Source of the DNA: Lentinus brumalis
Lineage: Eukaryota > Basidiomycota > Agaricomycetes > Polyporales > Polyporaceae
DNA: 64,000 bases
Direction: 5' to 3'
Assembly (NCBI GenBank): GCA_001792895.1
Contig: MARA01000001.1
Span: 2,604,001-2,668,000 of the forward strand
The stretch's first letter is position 1; every line of letters begins with the position of its first letter. Both the position numbers and the translations under genes were made by a program. Positions 24,390-35,296 of this stretch are shown here, in pieces. Below the pieces are notes generated by a model. The model saw only the letters and a list, made by a program, of their open reading frames with translations. It searched no databases and was not told the origin of the DNA.

Positions 24390-24800
24390 GTCTGAGCTGT
24401 TCCCGTCTGTGCCCATTCCGTCTGTGCTCTCCTCCGAGCTAAGCTCATCCCGCCTGAGCAGGTCCCGTCCATATGGGTCCCGTCTGCGCTGGTCCCGTCT
24501 GCTCTGGTCCCCTCCCAGCTGGTCCCCCCCCTCCGCGCTGATCCCATCCGCGCTGGTCCCCTCCCAGCTGATCCCCTCCCAGCTAATCCCATCCGAGCTG
24601 GTCCCGTCCGAGTGGTTCCCGTCAGTACTGCTCGCATCCCAGCTGGTCCCGTCCAAGCTGGTCCCTTCCGAGTTGTTCCCGTTCGTGCATGCTCCCCTCC
24701 CTTCCCACATCCTGTCCTCCGAGCGAGTTTCATCCGAACAGCTCCCCTCCAAGCTCCTCCCCTCCAATCTATTCCCCTCCGTGCTGCTTACCGGATGTTT
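24390..24800. repeat. Degenerate GCTGGTCCCNTCC array
   Basis: Dozens of imperfect 10-20 bp units of the type GAGCTGGTCCCGTCC and CAGCTGATCCCCTCC follow one another. Placed 200 bp downstream of the Tnp2 stop codon, they fit the clustered subterminal repeats typical of CACTA elements, although the matching 5' array is not obvious. No coding potential is supported despite long open frames on both strands. Confidence 0.8.
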
Positions 24801-25139
24801 CATATGTGTTGTTCCCTTCCGCGCTGCACAGATCCATGTCGATTAGTTCGGAGCTTCCCGCTGACATACGCTCATTCACGTCCGTTCCTTCGCCGTTCTC
24901 TGATCGCTCCCATAAAACGTCGCCTACGGTCTGTCATCCGTCGCACGGCGGGCATTGATAAGTGTTGCATCCCTTCATCTCCGAGCTGCTACAGTCAATA
25001 TTGTTCCAGTCTCGCACACGTCGCGCCTCCCCCTTACTTTGAAGACCTACGGCCTGCTGCCTAGTACGACAATTCAATTGAGCTACTCGAATTGTCCTGA
25101 TTTAGGTCAGGTCGCTGCTAACCACCCGAGCCGCTATCC
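24801..25139. other. Intergenic, nothing recognised
   Basis: No gene, RNA or clear repeat seen between two repeat arrays. Confidence 0.4.
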
Positions 25140-25690
25140 TGCGCCTTTTCGCCGGTCGGAGAGGATACCTTTCCGCCGATTGTATTTGTCCGGCGAATAG
25201 TAGTGGGCGGGATTCCTTGCTGCGCGGGTATTCGACCGGCGAATATTGGCTGGTCCGTTAGCCGATCATGCGGCCTTTGTGTTGAGCGAAAAGGCGTGCG
25301 CAAAGGTTAGCTGTCTCGCTCCTTTTCGCCCGTCGCTTAGGAGACCGGCCGATCGGCAAGCAGGGTTACCTTTTCGCCGGGAGAAAGGGCTCCCAAAATG
25401 CTGCCAGTTAGTCGGTCTAAAAGGCGCCTGATAGCCGGCCGAGGAGGTTGCCTTTCTGAGGACTTTTCGACCGACGAAAAGTCGCAGGAGCGGTTACCTC
25501 CACATACACATCCTCGCCGAACATTATACAAGCGAAAAGCCACCATCAACAGCGCCCCTTTTCGCCGGTCGAATATTCAAGGAATACCTTACCTTTTCGC
25601 CGGTCGGAAAGCCGGCGGAAAGGCGCCTAAATCGGCATGCACGGGGAGTCGTTATTTAGCGACTTTTCGCTGGTCGAAAACGCCGGTATG
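25140..25690. repeat. Cluster of TTTTCGCCGGTCG motifs in both orientations
   Basis: A 13-16 bp motif with core TTTTCGCCGGTCGAA (and the reverse form TTCGACCGGCGAA) occurs about ten times within 550 bp, spaced 25-110 bp. One copy at about 25467-25488 is a near-perfect palindrome (ACTTTTCGACCGACGAAAAGT). No gene is present. Possible readings are protein-binding sites of a transposon end or a dispersed satellite. Confidence 0.7.
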
Positions 25691-25919
25691 CCCGCCGTGT
25701 GAGAACAGTTGGGCTGTGGAGAGATGTCCGCCGGACACGGCGGACACGGCGGATACCAAGACTTTTTCCGGTGATGGCCGTGATGCGGATAGGCGCCCGG
25801 GAATAGTGGGATGTCCTGACTCCTCCTCCTCCTCAACTCGTTAAGTCCAACCTCCGCTTCTGCAGCAACGCGAAAGATTTACTTGCGCACCGCGGTAGTA
25901 GTTCTCCCCCACCCCCGGT
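25691..25919. other. Spacer between repeat arrays
   Basis: Contains a short CCGCCGGACACGGCGGACACGG direct repeat near 25725-25752, also seen in part at 43128-43141. No gene. Confidence 0.4.
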
Positions 25920-26709
25920 GTCATGCGCGCTTGTCGTCGTCGGTCACGCAGTGCGGCAGTTGTCCGAGAGGAAGTACAGTTGTCTTACGCATCCCTCCGC
26001 AGCTTGCACACTTCTCCACCCATGCGTCACGCCAACGGTACCGACTACGACACCTATCTTCCGCAGGCAGACAGACATCTGTCGCACTCCTCGGTAAGTT
26101 CCTGACTGCTTCAGCTGTGCGACGCATATGCGACACTTACCGCCAGCATACCCAGCGACGTCTTCCGCAGTTCTTCGACAACTGACGCACCACTGTAGCG
26201 ATGCGGCACGGAGTCCGACACTTATCTTCCGCAGGCAGACATACGTCTGTCGCACCCCTCGGTAAGTGTCTGACTGCTTCAGCTGTGCGCCGCATATGCG
26301 ATACTTACCTGCAGGACATCTTCCGCACCCTTTGACGACCGCCGCACTTCTGCAGCGGTGCGATACCGACTGCGACAGTCATGTCTCGCAGCCAGACAGA
26401 CGTCTGTCGCACCCCTCGGTAAGTGTCTGACTGCTTCAGCCGCGAGCCGCATATGTGACACTTACCTTGAGCATACCCAGGCACATCTTCCGCATCCTTG
26501 ACGCACTCCTGCAGTGATGCGGTACCGAGTCCGACACTTATGTTTCGCAGGCAGACAGACATCTGTCGCACCCTTCGGTAAGTGTCGGCCTGCTTCAGCT
26601 GCGCGCCGCATATGCGATACTTAGTACTTACCTTCAGCATACTCCACAGTAAGTTTCTGACTGCTTCAGCAGCGCCCCGCGATACTTCCTCCAGCATACC
26701 CAGGACATC
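25920..26709. repeat. Satellite array, about 160-bp units
   Basis: Landmark GTAAGTGTCTGACTGCTTCAG recurs at about 26094, 26262, 26419 and 26578 (spacings 168, 157 and 159 bp), with a truncated copy at 26649. Each unit also contains GCATATGCGATACTTACC, CATCTTCCGCA and GGCAGACAGACATCTGTCGCAC. The same family resumes at 39788 and 42.0 kb, showing that the element at 26717-39780 lies inside it. Confidence 0.85.
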
Positions 26710-26716
26710 TTCTGCG
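26710..26716. repeat. Left target-site duplication TTCTGCG
   Basis: Seven bases identical to 39781-39787 on the other side of the element. If the terminal C of the left inverted repeat is counted as target, the duplication is eight bases (TTCTGCGC). Confidence 0.8.
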
Positions 26717-27048
26717 CAGCAGGTGTTGTAGTTCTGATATGATACGAATAGGTAGTTTACCCAGCCCTCATTGTAATACGAATAGGCAGGGGACGTGATA
26801 TATCATAACGAATAGCCTGTTTGAGTAGATAGGAATCCAGGGCATAAGCGGGGGCACCGGCACCTCGGCACGCTACCAAATGCGGTAACCTGCAGCATTT
26901 TCGAGCGCCTGCGTGCAGGAAATGCGCGCGCGGGCGCCTCAGCTGCCAAATGCGGCCGGTATACCATCCATCCGGCGCCTGTGCTTGATTGGGCAGTGTA
27001 CCTCCCATATTGGGACGCTTGCGCTCGTCTCTGTGCCCATTGGCTGTA
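26717..27048 (+). repeat. Left terminal inverted repeat
   Basis: Matches the reverse complement of 39448-39780, nearly identically for about 270 bp and then more diverged. Three ATACGAATAGG-like direct copies fall in the first ~100 bp, plausible transposase-binding sites. Confidence 0.9.
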
Positions 27049-27197
27049 TTCCTCGTTTCTGCGGAAGTTAATGACCTTATAGATTGCTTGTCAAGCTTGC
27101 TGCAGTGCAGTCCATAAGAAAACCTAGTTAAATCTGTCATTAACGCGGTAACCATGTGTTATACCCAACATAGGGCGACATATGGACCCAATACAGG

Positions 27198-30100
27198 TCA
27201 CAGAACATCTATTAAATCGTCGGGAGACTCATACATAGAAGCTATCTCCTCCTCAGCCTCAGCAGGCTCCTCGATGACGCCTGCCTCCAAGTCCTCCACC
27301 TTCCTCCACTCCTCGCATTCCTCCCATTTCGCCCCTTTCGTGCTACGGGCTTCGTCAATACATACAAGACGAAACACAGCACGCATGCGACGGCGAATGC
27401 GGGCTTGCTTAAGAGCGTACGCGACCATCCCTTCATAGATGGCCGGATCTTGGTGAGTGCAGGTCTTCGCATGGGCCCTCCACCGCTCCTCGTCGTAAGA
27501 GTGCGTCGCTAGGACACGGCGCATCTCCTCCAGTAGGAGGACGATCTCCTCCTTCCAGCGCATGGTGCGTGCTCGCGACTTGAACCATTCGACCTTCAGC
27601 GAGTCGTTCCTGTCCTCGGAGTCATCCAAGTCGGAGGAACGCCAGATCCACGAGATTTTGCGGCGTCCTTCGGCAGGGATCTCCTTGTCGCTCCTGCTAC
27701 GTTTCCGCTTCTTCTTCTCTGTCTCAGGGTCGTCGTCTTGAATGCCACGGACATCCTCGTCGTTCAGGACACGCAGCTCCTTCTCCCAATCGCCGTGGCC
27801 AGAGAGAGCGAACTTTGCGCGACGCGCAAGACGATACTTGGTAACTGCGCGTCCCTTACGCACGTCCTGCGTCGTGATCTCGCCACGGGCACGTGTGTTC
27901 GGGCCTTGATGTCGAACCTGGGTCTTCTTGTACAAGTAGAGGTGGTCGAGGGTGTGCAGCTTGTTGCGAATGTTTTGCAGGGCGTCGCGACACTGCGACT
28001 CGCGCAACCGAGCCTCAATCTCCTGCAAACGACACGAACAGACCGCGTCTCGGCGTGACGGACTGATCTCGGAGGGCAGTCCAAGGCGGACAGTCTCTAT
28101 GAGCTCGGTGTCCGTCCGGCACGATGGATCTTCTGCGAGAAGGGCAACGGCCCGCGGCATGTAGATCGCTTGAAGATCACGGAACTTCTGCATGCGGCGG
28201 CGCAGCGCAGTGCGGCGTTCAAACAGGCCTGCGATCCTGCTTGAGGTCGCTTTCTTCGCGTCTTCAAGGAGGCGCGTTCTAGGCACATATCAGCCCTGAA
28301 GCCGCGCGAATGTCTCGAATGGGTACGTACTTGACATCCTCTAACTCGAGTCCCATGGCCACGAACCCGACCGGGCTCACATCGTGCAGCGCCATGAAGC
28401 CTGGCAGCGCACTGGCGACCTGCTCCTCTTCTGAGAGAGCGCGCAGCGTCTCGGCTTCCGTCGGACCTAAGGAACATAGCGTAGATGAGCACAAATTAGA
28501 ATGCAGAATATACCCGCACTGGCATACCTTGCGAGAGAACAACATATGGATCGTCATGATTGAATGGGTCTGCTTCCCATACCTTGATTTCTTCTTCCCA
28601 TGCTACGATGTCGTAGTTCTTCTGGAGTGACTTCGTGAGCTCGTCGAAGATGACGCGCTGCTCCGTGTACGCCTCTCGAGCCGCACGAAGCTTCTTGCGA
28701 AGCATCCAGGCTGTGAATGTTAGGCTCAGCATGCTGAACGAAGCGTGGAGCGTTGAATGGATGTCACTTACGCATATTCACCGTCTTACGCCAATTGGTG
28801 AACCCGCATGTATCGTCCATATAGCCTTGTCGCGTTCCTGGTCCCATCTGCTTCGTCGCATTGGCGATGCCTTGCACCTCCCACCAGTTCCTCTCCGGTC
28901 CTTCCCCATCTGTCCGTCCGACCCCGACGCGGTAGTTGAGGGAATAGGGGGAATGTCCTTCGCGCTTGTGGGCGCGGAAATGGAGCTTCGGGATGACGTA
29001 CTTGATAGAGCCTTCTGGGATCTCGATGCGAAGATGCGGCGGGAACTTTGCGATGCGCTCGAGGAGACCCTGGGACCACTGACATGCTATGTCGTAGCTG
29101 ACGAGCTTGTGAAGTACGAGGTACTCTCTGATCGCGCAGACGAATATATAGTCCATATTAACGTACCTGTGAAGAGGGTTAGAGCTTGCGCAGAGATCAA
29201 GGCTGAGCATGGACGTACTTCTCGCCTTTTTGAATATCCCCCATACCCGACGCGAGCCAGAACTCATGTCGGGCACAAGTCACAGCTCCAACTCCGGTGG
29301 CAGCGTAGCCACGAGAGAACTTCGTGTTCGCATGGTCGACAGCTGACAGCCCGGTGCATGACGACATCTGTGGAAGTGGTACGACGCCTGTAAACCTCGC
29401 AGGCATGCTTGATGCTTGATGCGGGCACGCACCTCCTTCTGATCGCCATAGGCAGACAAGAGCTCCCTGTATCCCGTATCTTCGACAAAATATGCCCAAC
29501 CACTGCCCAGGATAGGGTCCTTCTGAACGTCTGAGACGTCGCGACGCTTCAGCCTGAAGCATGCATCAAGCGCGACCGTCATCATGTAGATGTACCTACA
29601 AGAAGAGTATGAGTGTGCAATTATATGTCGAACTTCGTTCGGACTTACTTGAGCTCGTCGGATATTGTCTCCCAGTTGTCAGGCAGATTGACACCCTGGT
29701 GCGGGCAGGCAGGGCATCGGAGGGCGCACTCCCCGGGTCTGGTACCCGCTACACCGCTTGGATCGTGGCCTCGACCGGCGCGCTTCAGTAACTTCATATG
29801 CCGCCATTGGGCTACGATGCGCATGAAGGTCTTGTACCGGTCTTGAGCTTGCGCGGTCCCGGTGTTGTCGGTGAGCCGTTCCAAAGACAAGTAGTAGTCG
29901 TACATCGATATTTTCCCCTGCAAGCTCTGGACATGATAATGTTCCAAGAGCTCGAAGGAGAAGGTGGTGTTGGGCTCGCAATCCGTTGCTGGCCATAGGT
30001 CGTACCGCAGGAGTTGCTGGACAACGTCTCCTGCTTGGCCGGCCTTGTCGCACCCGCAGAAGTCGACTGAGACCACATGACGACCGTTGACGTGGATGAC

Positions 30101-30932
30101 GCTGAAGTCGGAGCGGCAAGGGATAGGATTGGAGCATGCGCTACGGTCATGCGTGTGGCCAAGCTGGATACGCAGGCCGAGATCCTTCAGTGTCGTGTCT
30201 TCAAACGTGAGACCCGTCCATCTCTGAAGTTGAAATGCTTAGAACCCTTGTCAAGATAGTCCGTGGAAGCAGCGCACCTTGATCCGATGATACGGACACT
30301 CTTGATGCTTGCGGACCATGCACGTCTCGCAGCAGAGCGGGCCGGGAGCACACCCTGAGCAACGAAACAGGGCAGGCTTTGCCGTCGCGGGGTCCGGGCA
30401 ATCAAGGCAGCGGTCGTGCGTCGCATAACCTCTTCCATCGCGCCGCAGCATCTCCTGCAGGTACAGGTCGCGCTTCGGGATGAAAAGTTTCATGGGCTCG
30501 TCCTGCAAAGTCGGCAATGAATTAACCATATGAGCGCATTCTAGACTCATCTGATGGACTCACCGAACTCGTGTATCGCTTCGCGCGTTCCCCGTCCTCT
30601 TCTGTGAACTCCCTCACGTTCGCCTCTCCTTCCTCCGCTGCAGGAACCAGGAACGAGTCCCACTCATCATCAAGCCCGAGGTTGGCTGTGGGGCGTGCGT
30701 CGGGGTCAGGCGTTCCAGCAGCGGGTGTGTGGGTGCGAGAGTTACTGGGAAGTGAGAAGGATTCACGCAAAATTCTCCGCCTGTCGTCGGACAGGTTGTC
30801 CACGGAAAACGTTGGCGCATTTCTGTTCGTTGCCGGGCGACCAAGGACCTCCGACGCCGTAACGTTGAAGTCCGCTGTCAGAGTTGGGTCGACGGCGGCG
30901 GCGCGTGCTCGTTTTGTACCGCGTCTTGACAT
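27198..30932 (-). CDS. KDZ (Kyakuja-Dileera-Zisupton) transposase, intact frame
   Basis: Nine exons on the minus strand (30932-30564, 30502-30278, 30223-29649, 29595-29433, 29367-29219, 29166-28772, 28710-28528, 28466-28331 and 28278-27198) give 1,091 aa without stops. After a disordered N-terminus comes a CxC2-type Cys cluster (DRCLDCPDP, CSGCAPGPLCCETCMVRKH), then HVVSVDFCGC with a second Cys region. The transposase core shows the landmarks VALDACFRLKRR, GWAYFVEDTGY, ATGVGAVTCARHEF, LVSYDIACQW and GRTDGEGPERNWW, which supply likely acidic catalytic residues. The long C-terminal domain is helical, charged and basic (KKKRKRSRSDKE). Family members are cut-and-paste transposases of eukaryotes, with large expansions in basidiomycetes. 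The acceptor of exon 5 was chosen to give the usual KE-MSSCTG continuity. The gene shares a 180-bp promoter region with the dioxygenase. Confidence 0.9.
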
Positions 30933-31112
30933 CTTCGCAGATAGAAGCTTGCAGACAGACGCTACTTACCAGACTGGGAGAGAAGCCCGGGGACTGTCAC
31001 CGGTCTCGTGCTTGTGACAGGACGCTCCGTCCTCTATGTATATCTCACCTTCTGCTTCGAACTTGCTCCCCGCTCCTGCGCACACACCCGTGCCGCTGGC
31101 CCTCTCCCCACA
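30933..31112. promoter_or_regulatory. Bidirectional promoter of transposase and dioxygenase
   Basis: The start codons of the two divergent genes are 180 bp apart. A TATATCTCACC stretch lies at about 31037-31047 towards the dioxygenase side. Coupled expression is inferred from spacing. Confidence 0.5.
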
Positions 31113-33111
31113 ATGCCCAAAGGTACGTTTTTCACCCGAGGGAATGCACCGTCGAAGTCCTGCGCGATTCGCCCCTGGACCCCTGGACTGTCACAGGCGC
31201 ATTCCCTCTTAGATGTTTGAGCGCCCACGCCCCTCGCTGACCTACCGCCCTTCCTCTGCCAGGATTCCTCATCCCATCGCTCTCGCCCTTTCGCAAGGTA
31301 CGCAATAGTCTCCTTTCTCTCCGCAACCTTCGCTTGGGTAATCCTGTCGCAATGCTGCAGACTCGGACGGGCCTTGGCTTCTCCCCATGGACCGCCGACA
31401 TCGGCACTCCTATCCATGCCCCAGACGACTTCGACCTCGAGGCCCGCATCAAGTCGATACTCAGTGGCGACCTCGAGGACAAGGCGCTCGATGCCAGTCT
31501 TCCTGCCCAACCTGAAGCTCTGGATCAACCCCGCACCGACGCAACGCAGGCTCACGATCCGGATGAGCCTATCCTCGAGGAGCCTGAGACCATGGACGCT
31601 TCGGTGCCGTCCCTCGACCACCTATTCGACGGGTTCGATCGAGTCGATGATCCCTCGAGGTTGCGTCCCTCGGTCAACGACGGCACTCAGCCTCAGTCGA
31701 CAACCAAGAGGAAGACGCATGCTCGCAAGCACGACCAAGAGCATCGGAAACAGCAGCGCCAGCGCCGCGCGCTTCCTGGGGTCCTTGGAGCATCATCCAA
31801 GCCTCTGAAGCAGGCAGCGCTCAAGAAACTCCTCACCGCTGTCGCGCTTCACACCAACACGGACACCGAGGCTGCAATTGCACGCGACGACGCTGCATTC
31901 CCTGCTCGCCCCGACGTCACCCCTGTCGAGACGCACCTCTCCCTCGACATGAACGATGTCCCAGTCGCGTCGAGTGCGTTCATAGGCCGACACATCAAGC
32001 AGACCCCAGCAGATCGTGCCCGCGTGGACGTGGAGGAATTGAGGAAGGGAACTGGTTGGAGATACAAGGACTGGGACGGCAAGTAAGTTCCAATACCGTG
32101 TTCTCGCCTCCTCGTCACCTGATGACTGACTTCAACGCTGTCAGACAAACCATTCCAGTTCTTGACAAGCACGGCAGGGTCGTTACACTGCTCTCGGGTC
32201 GACCCAACGATCCGCGCTGGCTCGAGGACGTCAACGACGAACTCGATGCTGCGTTTGCTGTTGCACGCGAGGCATATCAGCCTCCGTCGAACCCGAAGGA
32301 GAACAGGCGCGGTGACTTCGAGACGACCAACCGCGGTATCTCGATTGGTGGAGGACAGCCAGTGAGTCACGTCCTTTCTTCCTCTGCTTCAACGTCGTCA
32401 TACTCTATACAGCGCCCTGGCAATCTCGCCCTCAACCCACAGAATCGCGCTCTTTGGGATGCGCTACTCAAGCTCAAGGCCTTACGTCGTGCTGCAAACT
32501 TCGCAAACAGTACGCACTGTCGCTCTCTCTTTGTCGTGGCCTCTTCTCAGTCCGACATAGCGTCCATGCGCGTGTTCGCCCCCGACATGTTCGAGCTTTA
32601 CGATACCACACTGCACGACATATGCAAGCACGACCCCTCTCTGAGACGTAACTACGACGACAACGTATTTGCCTCGGCTTCCATCAATTTCGGCCCACGC
32701 GCGGCGGCATACATACATACCGACCACCTCAACCTTGCGTACGGATGGTGCGCCATTACGGCGATAGGGAAGTTTGATCCCCAGCGTGGAGGGCACCTGA
32801 TCTTGTGGGACCTCCGCTTGATCATCGAGTTCCCGCCTGGAAGCACCATTCTAATTCCCTCCGCGATCCTGCGGCATTCAAACGCCCCTCTTGCTGACGA
32901 GGCCAACGAGAGACGTAGCGCTTTCCTGCAGTACTCCGCAGGAGGACTATTCCGTTGGGTTGAGTGCGAGCATCAGTCGCAGAAATCTTTCTTCGCAGCT
33001 GGTCGCACGTACTCCCAGAGTGGCGAAGAGCGTTGGCGGCGTGGGGTAGGCATGTTCAGCGACTGGAATGAGCTCAAGAGGCGTATACGCCCGCAGGCGT
33101 CGTCTACATAG
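31113..33111 (+). CDS. TET/JBP-like 2-oxoglutarate/Fe(II) dioxygenase
   Basis: Exons 31113-31122, 31263-32082, 32145-32361, 32413-32509 and 32561-33111 give 564 aa. A further in-frame 66-bp intron at 31283-31348 may exist. The N-terminal half is charged and basic (KRKTHARKHDQEHRKQQRQRR), typical of nucleic-acid binding. The C-terminal half is the double-stranded beta-helix fold of the TET/JBP clade: YIHTDHLN gives the HxD iron ligands (His codon 32716, Asp codon 32722), followed by GGHLILWDL and IEFPPGSTILIPSAILRHSN with the distal His (32875). RRSAFLQYSAGGLFRW supplies the Arg (32911-32916) expected to bind 2-oxoglutarate. TET/JBP enzymes oxidise 5-methylcytosine or thymine. Fungal members are lineage-expanded and often linked to KDZ elements. 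All key residues are present, so the enzyme is probably active. The substrate base cannot be told from sequence. Confidence 0.88.
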
Positions 33112-33522
33112 ATACAATTATCCTGTTTTGTATGTGTGTCTGTCTACAGCTCTTGAATGTCATATTATGTTGTCGCATTTGTGCATGCACTCGGATGTGT
33201 AGTGGCATGTGAGCTTGCATGCCACGCATGCGCGCGAGCGCGCACATGCACGAGTAAGACGCGTCTTACGCTAGGCTGCCACAGCTGAGCATAAGACGCT
33301 CTGCCGCAGTCAGACGGCTTTTGCGCCCTCCTCCTTTCCACTACCCACAACTGTCGGACTAGTTTTCGGCTCACCTCACATCCTGTCTCCACCTCTCTGC
33401 TCGCCGCTTACAGTACGACTCTTCTCTTACGAGTGGTCCCTCAGATACTTATCCTCAAGTTCTTTACCGGTGGGCAGATCACACCGGGCCACTCGACGCC
33501 GCGCTGCTCGTCTCGAAGCTCC
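33112..33522. other. Intra-element spacer
   Basis: Holds a short GCATGCACTCGGATG/GCATGTGAGCTTGCATGC palindrome-rich patch at about 33183-33250. No gene. Confidence 0.4.
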
Positions 33523-34266
33523 ATGCCTCGTGCTCCCAGACGTCGCCGAGTGCGTACTCCGCAGGAAGAAGCAAGGGCCAAGCAACTGCGCAAGGAGCGT
33601 AACCATCGGCACTATGTGAAAAAAAAAACGTACGTCCTACCCGTACTCACCCTCGATGAAGACGCATATTCTAATACTGACAGCTGCCAATCTTCCTGAC
33701 CTCAGCAGGGCCACCGGTACTCAGCAATCTGCCATGAGTACTACACAGCAGCCAGGAGAAGACGTCCATGCTGTTAGCAACCCCACTCAGGTCTACTCCG
33801 ACGTTCAAACAGACAATACGACCGTCTCGGCATCCCTTCCCTCGGACTTGTCCTTCAATTGGCAGGCTGTTGGGTGAGTCAAATACCGAATATTACACGC
33901 AGCTAGTCGCTCATCCATATGCTGCGCTGCATTAGGGGTCCTCTCCCAATCCCGTGCACTTCGACACCCTCGCACGCCTCGCGACTTGCCGGCCTCAATG
34001 AGGCATTGCTCGAGTGGGGTTATATGGACGACCGCGCAGCATATTCAAGAAGTTTAGACAAGCAGTTGCGCCGAGCGCGCCGAGCCGACGAAGACACTCG
34101 CACTGCCTGGGTTAACGAGATGGACGAATGGCTTGCTGATGGGGATAGGATGGTGGAGGAACTCCACGACATTGCGCTGCATGACTTGAGTTCTACGACC
34201 TTATCCGTGATTTTCCAGGTACTGTACATGATCGCCGCAGTTGAGGCTCGACTCTACTTTGTGTAA
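33523..34266 (+). CDS. Small element-borne protein with basic N-terminus
   Basis: Exons 33523-33629, 33706-33873 and 33936-34266 encode 201 aa. The first exon is very basic (PRAPRRRRVRTPQEEARAKQ then LRKERNHRHYVKKK) and resembles a DNA-contacting basic region. It ends in a run of ten A residues just before the donor. The middle exon is Gln/Ser/Thr-rich. The last exon is helical, with RARRADEDTRTAWVNEMDEW and a hydrophobic C-terminus. A bZIP-like or accessory DNA-binding role is possible, but leucine spacing is not convincing. The alternative acceptor at 33684 would break frame, so the one at 33705 was used. Same strand as the dioxygenase, 411 bp downstream of it. Confidence 0.6.
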
Positions 34267-35296
34267 ACCAATGCTATCCAATCCACACCGCACGGTGTAT
34301 CAGTGATTATAGAGCATGGTCGCTGTACAATCTCAAAGCCAGAGCCGCAACATGAAGCGAGGTGCAAAGACAATTCGCGAAAAGAACTAGTACAAGACGA
34401 TGTATTCATGCTGCTCATACTACTGATACAGGGCTCGTGAGTTGAAGAGTTATAGATGCATCTCGAATGGCGCACTGTGACCGCGAACGGACAAACCGCC
34501 CTTGAGTCTCGAACAGGCCGACATTATGTCCATGACGACGACGCGACCCACCCATCGGTGTCGGATCGATCTTCCGCATGAATCCGCCATGGGAGCCAAA
34601 CACGTATGCCGCCGCAGCGAATGAGATCTTCTGTATTGCAGTCGACGGCGGATCCGGCCATGTACCGAGACTCAGCCAAGGATCTGAGTATGTAAGTATT
34701 CTGATTCCTGACGCAGCTCGACCACGTTCGCGATGCTGCTGCTCCTGGTTCAAGGCTTGACCTTCAGGAGGCACTGTGGAAGCCACTCGGTCAGTATACG
34801 TGCATTTCGTAGTCTGATGAATCGAAGTGTTGAGCCTGGAACGACGCACCTGCCAGTAGCGCATCGGGCGGACCATGCGGTCACCATATGATCCCTTATG
34901 TTCTGTATTCAATCGGTGTATGCTGGGTCCTACTGCCGGAGCGACAACCTTTACGCACTGAGCCAAGAGGAGGAACCGATCAGCATTTTGTCACATTGCG
35001 ACTGGACAGGACGTCGGGTGGCGAGAATAGCCGGCGCGTGTTCGGAGTCATGGTCGGGATGCCGGCGGACAGGAGCGCGCGAGATTCCCGCCGCCCACTG
35101 TGACTCGTCTTTGAGGTTGAGTGTAGCTTGTTGTATCTGGTCAGCAGGCGAGACGCTAGTACTCTAGTGGTCGTTTGAAGAGGACGGGATGGCGGAGGAC
35201 GGCGGACTGTCGCAGAGCAAGTGCATGCTCTGAAGTAAACATTCTCGGTTACGATCGGCTATTCGTGATGTCACGCGTTCGTCACGCGTTCGTGAC
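34267..35296. other. Intra-element spacer with a possible minus-strand frame
   Basis: About 1 kb without a confident gene. A 183-codon frame on the minus strand (34966-34415) contains protein-like stretches (YVFGSHGGFMRKIDPTPMGG) but lacks supporting splice structure or codon bias. Confidence 0.35.

Noticed and set aside
24353..24846. Frames on both strands rich in SSDGTS or SRSRL repeats
   Set aside because: Translations of the GCTGGTCCC repeat array, open in several frames by composition.
25920..26709. Possible CRISPR-like array
   Set aside because: Units of ~160 bp without unique spacers in eukaryotic DNA; it is an ordinary satellite.
33183..33250. GCATGC palindromic patch as a second set of element ends
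   Set aside because: Lies between two element genes, lacks flanking duplication and has no partner elsewhere in the window.
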